A stretch of 64,000 nucleotides of DNA from DASQFQ01 sp963722815 (lineage in GTDB: Bacteria > Actinomycetota > Thermoleophilia > Solirubrobacterales > Solirubrobacteraceae). The first letter of the stretch is position 1. Each line of letters opens with the position of its first letter. The notes under the pieces are model-generated. The model saw only the letters and a list, made by a program, of their open reading frames with translations, was not told the DNA's origin and searched no databases. Both the position numbers and the translations under genes were made by a program. Location of the stretch: assembly GCA_963722815.1 (NCBI GenBank), contig CAVROM010000011.1:496001-560000 (forward strand), in the 5' to 3' direction. Shown piece after piece: positions 57,999 to 64,000 of this stretch.

Positions 57999-58285
57999 CT
58001 CAGCGCTGCGCTGCGGCGCGCCCGGACGCGATCACCGCGCGGACCTGACATCCGCGCGGTGAAGACGCGTCGCGAGACCTCCTCCGCGCCGAACTCGACG
58101 GCGAGCTCGCGGAGGTGGGGAGGGAGGTCGTAGTGGTCGCCCTGGAAGCGATGGCGCGGGATCCCGAGCTGCGCCGCGAACGCGTGCAGCTCCTCGAAGT
58201 CCACGTCGCTCGCCATGTGGCACCAGTGCTTGAACGGCAGCCGGACGTGGGGGTACTCGACGAGCTTGTCGACCATCACCGCCAC
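57788..58285 (-). CDS. DUF4031 family protein (3' end uncertain)
   Basis: From GTG 58285: MAVMVDKLVEYPHVRLPFKHWCHMASDVDFEELHAFAAQLGIPRHRFQG, HYDLPPHLRELAVEFGAEEVSRRVF. The CHM..D..ELHAFA and HYDL motifs are DUF4031. The family is about 85-100 aa, so the conserved part ends near 58050. The frame as read runs on into the convergent DUF2254 gene (low-complexity Ser/Ala/Arg). A one-base change would stop it at 58032 and remove that overlap. Function unknown. Confidence 0.65.
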   Translation of the reverse strand: MAVMVDKLVEYPHVRLPFKHWCHMASDVDFEELHAFAAQLGIPRHRFQGDHYDLPPHLRELAVEFGAEEVSRRVFTARMSGPRGDRVRARRSAALSQSPATPAASASIRRRSRSLRACAAAWAATVAAASRATRTRSPAPQRWAASAHARSASISSPATQASPST

Positions 58286-58300
58286 GCCCGGCAGGGTACG

Positions 58301-58771
58301 TCAGCGGCGGGTGAGCCTGATGACGAAGTCCGAGCCGCCGGGGACCTCCTTGTTGCTGAGGACCTTCGCGTCCTTGAACTTGCCGATCGCGCCGATCAGG
58401 TCGAACCCGTGGAAGCGGAGCAGCGAGTTGCCCAGCGCGGTGTAGCCGTGGCAGTCGGGCTCGGGGCCGGTACCGAAGCTGCACTGCAGGTAGTCGGCGC
58501 CGATCGGCTTCTTCGAGTGCTTCTTGTGTGTGCCGCGGTAGTCGAGCGAGTCGATCTCGAACGAGTCGCCGGGCTGCGCCGGGGCGGGGTGCGGGCCGTG
58601 CGACACGGTGCCGTCGGCGGCCGTGAAGGTGAAGGACTGCACCTTGGAGAAGATCTTCAAGGTCTCCTTCTTGCCGGCCGCGTCGGCAGAGGCCGCGGCG
58701 ACGGCGAGGGCGCACAGCAGGACCGCGATGACGGCGCCTGCGAGGGAGCGGATGGGGGTGATGTAGGTCAT
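58301..58771 (-). CDS. Secreted hypothetical protein (156 aa)
   Basis: ATG 58771 gives MTYITPIRSLAGAVIAVLLCALAVA..ADAAGKK, a signal peptide. The mature part KIFSKVQSFTFTAADGTVSHGPHPAPAQPGDSFEIDSLDYRG, ADYLQCSFGTGPEPDCHGYTALGNSLLRFHG and GKFKDAKVLSNKEVPGGSDFVIRLTR resembles the small allene-oxide-cyclase/dirigent-like secreted barrel proteins seen in Thermoleophilia. One likely disulfide (CSFGTGPEPDC). Function is unknown; the fold label is tentative. Confidence 0.7.
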   Translation of the reverse strand: MTYITPIRSLAGAVIAVLLCALAVAAASADAAGKKETLKIFSKVQSFTFTAADGTVSHGPHPAPAQPGDSFEIDSLDYRGTHKKHSKKPIGADYLQCSFGTGPEPDCHGYTALGNSLLRFHGFDLIGAIGKFKDAKVLSNKEVPGGSDFVIRLTRR

Positions 58772-58830
58772 GGCAGCGACGCTACGGCCGGCCCGGCCGC
58801 CGCACATCGGGACGGCCACCGAACCTCGCT

Positions 58831-59487
58831 TCAGTGCTGGCCCTGAGATTCGCGCAGGTAGGTGAGCACCGCGAGCACGCGCCGGTGGTCGTCGCTCGAG
58901 ACCTGGAGCCCGAGCTTCATGAGGATCGTGCGCACGTGCGTCTCGACCGTCTTCTCGGTCAGCCACAGCTGCCGCGCGATGCCGGCGTTGGTGCGGCCCT
59001 CGGCCATCAGCGACAGCACCTCGCGCTCGCGCGGCGTGAGCTCCTCGAGCGCGCTCTCGTGCTTCGGCCGCTCGATCAGCGTGGCGACGACCTGCGGGTC
59101 GAGCGCGGAGCCGCCCTCGCTCACGCGCCGCGCCGCGTCGAGGAAGTCGTCGACGTCGAGCACGCGGTCCTTCAGCAGGTAGCCGAAGCCGCCGCCGGCC
59201 GACACGAGCTCGACGACGTGGCGCGTCTCGATGTGCTGGGACAGGACGAGCACGGCGGTGCCGGGGTGCGAGCGGCGGATCTCCGCCGCGGCGCGAGTGC
59301 CCTCGTCCTCGTAGTCGGGCGGCATGCGGACGTCGACGATCGCAAGCTCGGGCGCGTGCTCGCCGACGAGCGCGAGCAGCGCCTCGGCGTCGCCCGCGCG
59401 GCCGACGACCTCGTGCCCGGCGTCCTCGAGCAGCCCCGCGAGCCCTTCGCGCAGCAGCACCGTGTCCTCAGCGATCACGACGCGCAC
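58831..59487 (-). CDS. LuxR/NarL-type response regulator
   Basis: 218 aa from ATG 59487. The receiver domain has MRVVIAEDTVLLREGL (acidic pocket), LAIVDVRMPPDYEDEGTRAAAEIRR (phospho-Asp in VDVRMPP), LSQH and YLLKDRV (conserved Lys). The DNA-binding domain is LEELTPREREVLSLMAEGRTNAGIARQLWLTEKTVETHVRTILMKLGL. Its 5' end overlaps the 3' end of the histidine kinase by 13 bp, so the two form a cognate pair. Confidence 0.95.
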   Translation of the reverse strand: MRVVIAEDTVLLREGLAGLLEDAGHEVVGRAGDAEALLALVGEHAPELAIVDVRMPPDYEDEGTRAAAEIRRSHPGTAVLVLSQHIETRHVVELVSAGGGFGYLLKDRVLDVDDFLDAARRVSEGGSALDPQVVATLIERPKHESALEELTPREREVLSLMAEGRTNAGIARQLWLTEKTVETHVRTILMKLGLQVSSDDHRRVLAVLTYLRESQGQH

Positions 59488-61499
59488 GGCAGCTCCACCG
59501 CGATCCTCGTGCCGGCGCCGGGTGGGCTCTCGAGCGCGAGCGTCCCGCCCTGGGCGGCGACGCGGTCGGCCATGCCGGCCAGCCCGCTGCCCGAGCCCGG
59601 CGACGCGCCGCCGACCCCGTCGTCGGCGACCACGAGCCGCAGCATGCCGTCGTCGCGCTCGGTCTGGACCGTCACGTGCGACGGCGACCCGTGCTTGACC
59701 GCGTTGGTGAGCGCCTCGCAGGCGATGAAGTAGGCGACCGCCTCGACCTCGGGCGGCGCGCGCTCGCCGCTGGCCTCGAGTTCGACCGGCACCGCTGCAC
59801 CGCGCGCGAGGTCCTCGAGCGCCGCGGTCAGCCCCTCGTCGAGCCGCGGCGGGCGCACGCCCGCCGCGATCGTGCGCAGGTCGCCGATCGTCGCCGCGAC
59901 CTCGTCGACCGCGGCGTCCAGGGCGGGGCTGAGGATCTTCGCCTCGCCGGGCAGCGAGCGCTGCAGCCGCCGCAGCACGATGCCGAGCGTCACCAGCCGC
60001 TGCTGCGCGCCGTCGTGGAGGTCGCGCTCGAGCCGCCGCCGCTCGGCGTAGCCCGCCTGGGCGATCCGCTGCCGCGACGACTCGACCTCGGCGAGCTGCA
60101 GGCGCAGCTCGACGCGCAGGCAGGCGAGCTCGACCGCGACCGCCGCGGAGTCGAGCACAGGGCGCAGCACGTCGGGCCGCCGCGCGAGCGCGGGGTCGTG
60201 CAGCAGCACCCCCACCTCGCGGTCGTCGCGCCCGATCGGCGAGCGCGCGCGGCCGTCACGGGGCAGCGCCTCGAGCAGGTGGCCGCGGCGATCCGCGTAG
60301 GTGCCGGTCTCGGGCAGCCGGAAGACGACCTCGACGCCCGGGTCGCCGAGCGCCAGCGCGAGCGCCGAGCCGACGTCCTCGGGCTCCGCCCGCCCGTCGC
60401 GAACGTCGTCGAGGAAGCCGCGCAGCAGCCGCACGCCCTCGACGCGTTGGCGGGCGAAGCGGTGGTCGACCAGCGTCTGCAGGCGGTCGCGCAGCGGGCG
60501 GAACGCGAGTGCCGCGGCGAGCGTGCCGAGCGACGCGCCGAACGCCGACCCGCTGACGAGTTGCCCTGCGCCGAGTGCCACGAGCGCGTACGTGCCGGCG
60601 AGCAGCACGGTCAGGACGACGTAGACCAGCGTGCGATTGAAAAGACGATCGATCTCGTACAGGCCATGGCGCGTCACGGCCACGGCCACCGCCACCGCGA
60701 ACCACGCGTGAGCGAGCATCAACACCGCGAAGTCGGGGGTGTCGATCGAGACGAACAGGTTGATCAGCGACGTCCCGCCCAGCCACAGCGGCGGGATCAG
60801 CGCCCCGTAGGCCAGCCACAGCACCTGCCGGCGCCGCTCCGGCCCGCCCGCCTTGTAGCGGGCACGCAGCGCGAGCGCTCCGCCGAAGAGCGAGGCCAGC
60901 AGCCCGAACCAGCAGGCCCAGAACACGGGCGTGAGCGCGTCCTCGAGCGCCGCCCCGATCTGAATCGGGTTGGCGACGTCGCCGTTCGGGCCCTCGAGGG
61001 TTGGCTGCAGCGGAAGCAGCACCAGCGTGCCGGCAGCGGACACGGCGGCGACCGCGGCCATCGGCCGCCAGCCGCGCGACGGCAGGCGGCCGTCGGGATA
61101 GACGTAGGCGACCCCGAGCGGCCACAGGAAGAGCAAGGTCCACTCCGTCCCGACGACGAGCCCCCAGGTACCCGCGGTCGAGCCGGGATCGTTGTCGAGC
61201 GCGAGGCTGCCGAGCCCGAAGCCGGCCATCACGACGGCAACCGACAGCGCGCCGCCGAGGAGGATCCACGCCACTCGGACGCCGGCGCCGCGCAGCACCA
61301 GGACGAGCCCGACGCAGGCCGGCGTGCCAACCCCTACCACGATCGCCACGGCATCCGCCAGGCCGACCGGGATGTCCTCGCCGCGCGACTTGGCGACGGC
61401 GCCGGCCACGATCGCACCCGCGACGGCCGCGAACGCGAGCGCGGCGACGACCCAGGCGAGCGTGCGAGCGAGGCGATTCACGCGGCGATCCTCTCGCAT
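59475..61499 (-). CDS. Multi-helix membrane sensor histidine kinase (HisKA_3)
   Basis: 674 aa from ATG 61499; GTG 61517 or 61484 are possible. About nine membrane helices cover residues 10-340 (LAWVVAALAFAAVAGAIVAG, AWILLGGALSVAVVMAGFGLG, TLLFLWPLGVAYVYPDGRLPSRGWR and others). A GAF-like segment, then the phospho-acceptor ERRRLERDLHDGAQQRLVTLG and ATPase motifs EALTNAVKHGSPS, VADDGVGGASPG, GLAGMADRVAAQGG follow. It phosphorylates the regulator encoded downstream. It reads away from the GH30 gene. Confidence 0.93.
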   Translation of the reverse strand: MREDRRVNRLARTLAWVVAALAFAAVAGAIVAGAVAKSRGEDIPVGLADAVAIVVGVGTPACVGLVLVLRGAGVRVAWILLGGALSVAVVMAGFGLGSLALDNDPGSTAGTWGLVVGTEWTLLFLWPLGVAYVYPDGRLPSRGWRPMAAVAAVSAAGTLVLLPLQPTLEGPNGDVANPIQIGAALEDALTPVFWACWFGLLASLFGGALALRARYKAGGPERRRQVLWLAYGALIPPLWLGGTSLINLFVSIDTPDFAVLMLAHAWFAVAVAVAVTRHGLYEIDRLFNRTLVYVVLTVLLAGTYALVALGAGQLVSGSAFGASLGTLAAALAFRPLRDRLQTLVDHRFARQRVEGVRLLRGFLDDVRDGRAEPEDVGSALALALGDPGVEVVFRLPETGTYADRRGHLLEALPRDGRARSPIGRDDREVGVLLHDPALARRPDVLRPVLDSAAVAVELACLRVELRLQLAEVESSRQRIAQAGYAERRRLERDLHDGAQQRLVTLGIVLRRLQRSLPGEAKILSPALDAAVDEVAATIGDLRTIAAGVRPPRLDEGLTAALEDLARGAAVPVELEASGERAPPEVEAVAYFIACEALTNAVKHGSPSHVTVQTERDDGMLRLVVADDGVGGASPGSGSGLAGMADRVAAQGGTLALESPPGAGTRIAVELPCAS

Positions 61500-61614
61500 G
61501 CGCGCGCGCCTGACCACGGTGCTAGCCCTGAGGTGTCAGACCACGCGGTGGCGGCGGCGCCGAAGCCGAGGGCGAGTTAGAGGGCTGTCGCGTCCATCGC
61601 ACCCTGAGACTTTG

Positions 61615-61634
61615 GCGGGTTTGGACAAACTCGC
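61615..61634. promoter_or_regulatory. Operator-like palindrome upstream of the GH30 gene
   Basis: GCGGGTTTG-GA-CAAACTCGC, 9-bp arms with one mismatch, about 35 bp before GTG 61669. The size and place fit a repressor site of a sugar-responsive regulator, but no regulator gene is adjacent within the window. Confidence 0.45.
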
Positions 61635-61668
61635 AGCCGGGGAGCGCTTGACCTGGGAGGGGGTACTC

Positions 61669-63450
61669 GTGCGAGCAATTGTCCTGGCGGTTGGGTTCCT
61701 GTTGGCTGTGGTGTCACCGGCGGCAGCGTCGTCTGCCCGAGTGTGGGTGACGACGCCCGACGGCGCCGAGAAGATGCACGACCGCGGGACGGTCGACTTC
61801 CATCCCGGCGGCTCGAGCGCGCTGACGGTCAGCGTCGACCCGAGCCGGCGCTACCAGTCGATGGACGGCTTCGGCGCCTCGATCACCGACTCGAGCGCGC
61901 GCGTCCTCTACCGCCTCAGCAGGGCGCAGCGCGCGGCCGCGATGCGCAGCCTGTTCGCCGGCGACAAGCTCTCGTTCCTGCGCCAGCCGATGGGCGCCTC
62001 CGACTTCGTCGAGGGCCCGCACTACACCTACGACGACGTGCCGGCCGGCAAGACGGACTACCGCCTGCGGCACTTCTCGATCGCGCACGACCGCAAGCAG
62101 ATCCTGCCGCTGCTGCGCCGCGCGCTCGCGCTCAACCCGAAGCTCAAGGTGATGGGCACGCCGTGGAGCCCGCCGGCGTGGATGAAGACGAACCAGTCGC
62201 TCGTCGGCGGCCGGCTGATCGACTCGCCGCGCATCTACGACGCGTACGCGCGCTACTTCGTCAAGTTCGTCAAGGCCTACAAGCGCGCGGGCGTGCCGAT
62301 CTACGCGCTCACGCTCCAGAACGAGCCGCAGAACCGCAAGCCGAACGCCTATCCGGGCATGGACATGCCGGTCCGCCAGGAGGCGAGGCTGATCGAGGCG
62401 CTCGGGCCGAAGCTCCAGCGCGCGGGCCTGCGCACGAAGCTCCTCGGCTACGACCACAACTGGGAAGAGCACCCCAACGACGTCGCCCAGACGCCGCCCG
62501 GCGAGGACCCGGAGACCGAGTACCCGACCGACCTGCTCGAGAGCCGCGCCGGCCGCTGGCTCGCCGGCACCGCGTTCCACTGCTACGCCGGCGACGTCAC
62601 GCGCCAGACCGAGCTCCAGCATCGCTTCCCGCAGAAGGGCGTCTGGTTCACCGAGTGCTCGGGCTCGCACGGCCCGACCGATCCGCCCGCGCAGGTGTTC
62701 TCCGACACGCTCAAGTGGCACACGCGCAACCTCGTGCTCGGCGTCACCCGCAACTGGGGCAAGACCGTCGTGAACTGGAACCTCGCGCTCGACCCGAACG
62801 GCGGCCCGCATAACGGCGGCTGCGATACGTGCACCGGCGTGCTCACGGTCGGCCCGGGCGACACGTTCTCCCAGAGCGCCGAGTACTTCACGCTCGGGCA
62901 CCTCGCGCGCTTCGTCGCGCCGGGCGCCGAGCGGATCGCCAGCACGTCGTTCGGCACCACCGGCTGGAACGGGCAGATCATGGACGTCGCGTTCCGCAAC
63001 CGCGACGGCTCGACCGCGCTCGTCGTCCACAACGAGAACGACGACCCGCGCACGTTCGCCGTCGCGCAAGGGGGCTCGTCGTTCGACTACACACTGCCGG
63101 GAGGCGCGCTCGCCACGTTCGTGTGGAAGGCGCCGCTCGACGACGGCTACCGGCTGCTCGATCCGCCCCGCGGGCCGGCGGAGGCGGTCGACGACGACGC
63201 CACCACCACGTGGACCGGATCCACGCTGGACCTCGACCTCGGGCGCGCGCAGCGCGTGCGCCGCGTGGTCGTAGACGCGGGCACGGCAGCCCCTCCTGGT
63301 CGCGCGACCCTCTCGATCGGCGGGAAGCAGTACACCGCCGAAGGCGCCGGCCAGCTCACGACGTTCGACATCCCGGCGACGCAGGCGCGGTACCTGCGGG
63401 TCGCCTTGGCCACGCCCGCGACGGTCGCGGACGTGCGTATCTACCGCTAG
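61669..63450 (+). CDS. Glycoside hydrolase family 30 (glucosylceramidase-like) with C-terminal F5/8-like domain
   Basis: GTG 61669 with RBS GGGAGGGGG gives 593 aa. VRAIVLAVGFLLAVVSPAAAS is a signal peptide. The GH30 barrel has MDGFGASITDSSARVL, FLRQPMGASDF, MGTPWSPPAWMKTN, the acid/base LQNEPQN (Glu about 219) and nucleophile FTECSG (Glu about 329), then the side beta domain. From about residue 490 a short discoidin-like module (AEAVDDDATTTWTGSTLDLDLG) may bind carbohydrate. It probably cleaves beta-glucosidic or related bonds outside the cell. The GH3 gene follows after 8 bp. Confidence 0.93.
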   Translation: MRAIVLAVGFLLAVVSPAAASSARVWVTTPDGAEKMHDRGTVDFHPGGSSALTVSVDPSRRYQSMDGFGASITDSSARVLYRLSRAQRAAAMRSLFAGDKLSFLRQPMGASDFVEGPHYTYDDVPAGKTDYRLRHFSIAHDRKQILPLLRRALALNPKLKVMGTPWSPPAWMKTNQSLVGGRLIDSPRIYDAYARYFVKFVKAYKRAGVPIYALTLQNEPQNRKPNAYPGMDMPVRQEARLIEALGPKLQRAGLRTKLLGYDHNWEEHPNDVAQTPPGEDPETEYPTDLLESRAGRWLAGTAFHCYAGDVTRQTELQHRFPQKGVWFTECSGSHGPTDPPAQVFSDTLKWHTRNLVLGVTRNWGKTVVNWNLALDPNGGPHNGGCDTCTGVLTVGPGDTFSQSAEYFTLGHLARFVAPGAERIASTSFGTTGWNGQIMDVAFRNRDGSTALVVHNENDDPRTFAVAQGGSSFDYTLPGGALATFVWKAPLDDGYRLLDPPRGPAEAVDDDATTTWTGSTLDLDLGRAQRVRRVVVDAGTAAPPGRATLSIGGKQYTAEGAGQLTTFDIPATQARYLRVALATPATVADVRIYR

Positions 63451-63458
63451 GAGGAAGC

Positions 63459-64000
63459 ATGAGAAGGACCCTGCTGTTGGCCGCGCTGGTGTTTGCCATC
63501 GTGGCGGCGCCCGCTGCTGCGTCTGCCCCTTACGAGAACCCGCGCCTACCGGTCTCCAAGCGCGTCGACGACCTGCTCTCCCGCATGAACCTGCAGGAGA
63601 AGGTCGGGCAGATGGAGCAGACCGAGCGCGCCCGCGTCTTCGACGACGCCTCCCCGATCACCGATCTCAAGCTCGGCTCGATCCTGTCCGGCGGCGGCTC
63701 GACGCCGACCGAGAACACGCCGGAGGCGTGGGCCGACATGATCGATCGCTTCCAGGCCGCGGCGCTCAAGACGCGCCTCAAGATCCCGCTCCTCTACGGC
63801 ATCGACTCGGTGCACGGCGATGGCAACCTGCTCGGCGCCACCGTCTTCCCGCACAACATCGGCCTGGGCGCGACGCGCGATCCCGACCTCGTGCGGCGGG
63901 TCGCCAAGATCACCGCCGAGGAGACCCGCGCGACCGGCCCGCAGTGGACGTTCTCGCCCTGCATCTGCGCCGCGCGCGACGACCGCTGGGGCCGCACGTA
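63459..64000 (+). CDS. Glycoside hydrolase family 3 beta-glucosidase (3' end outside window)
   Basis: ATG 63459 is preceded by AGGAGG. MRRTLLLAALVFAIVAAPAA, ASA is a signal peptide. VSKRVDDLLSRMNLQEKVGQMEQTER, SGGGSTPTENTPEAWADMID, IPLLYGIDSVHGDGNLLGATVFPHNIGLGAT and WTFSPCICAARDDRWGRTY are the GH3 N-terminal barrel; the catalytic Asp lies beyond the window. About 180 residues are present. It is co-transcribed with the GH30 gene and would process the oligosaccharides that enzyme releases (inference). Confidence 0.93.
   Translation, partial: MRRTLLLAALVFAIVAAPAAASAPYENPRLPVSKRVDDLLSRMNLQEKVGQMEQTERARVFDDASPITDLKLGSILSGGGSTPTENTPEAWADMIDRFQAAALKTRLKIPLLYGIDSVHGDGNLLGATVFPHNIGLGATRDPDLVRRVAKITAEETRATGPQWTFSPCICAARDDRWGRT

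Noticed and set aside
61192..61668. Upstream extension of the GH30 protein
   Set aside because: The extra N-terminus is antisense to the histidine kinase and low complexity. GTG 61669 has an RBS and starts a signal peptide.

Overview
The window is a very GC-rich (about 70% or more) bacterial chromosome segment. It most likely comes from an actinomycete of the class Thermoleophilia (Solirubrobacterales-like). Reasons: two likely F420-dependent enzymes; DUF1707, DUF4097 and DUF2254 membrane proteins; HisKA_3/LuxR two-component systems; WS/DGAT; PPK2; and a secreted collagen-like protein whose N-terminus (LVVSVIALTVALGGTSYA, then LPANSVGTRQIKKNAVTT) is of a type I associate with that class. This assignment rests on protein style only. 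I see no rRNA, tRNA or CRISPR array.

Layout. 1-6 kb: the 5' part of a thiamine-diphosphate enzyme, a DUF1707 protein, a structured leader with a strong terminator, then an overlapping DUF4097 / histidine kinase / sugar-binding lipoprotein operon. 6-10.4 kb: aldo/keto reductase, an RHH-GAF protein, a STAS protein, an HD-GYP membrane protein and a secreted protein. 10.4-18.3 kb: Nudix, MDR and SDR oxidoreductases, a small Zn protein, an F420 LLM enzyme, a cupin, a thioesterase, VOC and alpha/beta-hydrolase genes and a class B PBP. 18.5-25 kb: asparagine synthetase, nitrilase, aldo/keto reductase, deazaflavin enzyme, ROK kinase and a tiny membrane protein. 25-34.5 kb: a flavin-reductase remnant, HhH-GPD, a GAF histidine kinase, a GGDEF-EAL protein, YceH, PPK2, dienelactone hydrolase, a FUSC-type protein, a cupin and a P450. 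34.5-41 kb: ATP-dependent DNA ligase, an IS982-like insertion, an ArsR/MFS pair with a double operator, GNAT and the collagen-like protein. 42-54 kb: CocE-type hydrolase, MFS, a single-chain acyl-CoA carboxylase and a sialidase-like secreted protein, all full of small frameshifts. 54-64 kb: alpha/beta-hydrolase plus WS/DGAT, DUF2254, DUF4031, a response regulator/kinase pair and a GH30-GH3 glycosidase pair that runs off the end.

Frame quality. About fifteen genes outside 42-54 kb carry one or a few single-base frame changes, and almost every gene inside 42-54 kb carries many. The protein sequence usually continues cleanly in another frame, so uncorrected sequencing indels are the simplest explanation, although real decay cannot be excluded.

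The non-coding features are the most novel part. There is a dispersed ~35-bp hairpin repeat at gene ends (five copies), one copy interrupted by the IS. Several convergent gene pairs share one CTAG that is the stop codon of both genes. There is also a tandem self-complementary hairpin near 18.4 kb, a C-rich leader RNA with a perfect terminator near 1.8-2.0 kb, and a 42-bp repeat found upstream of two adjacent genes near 52.3 and 54.4 kb.
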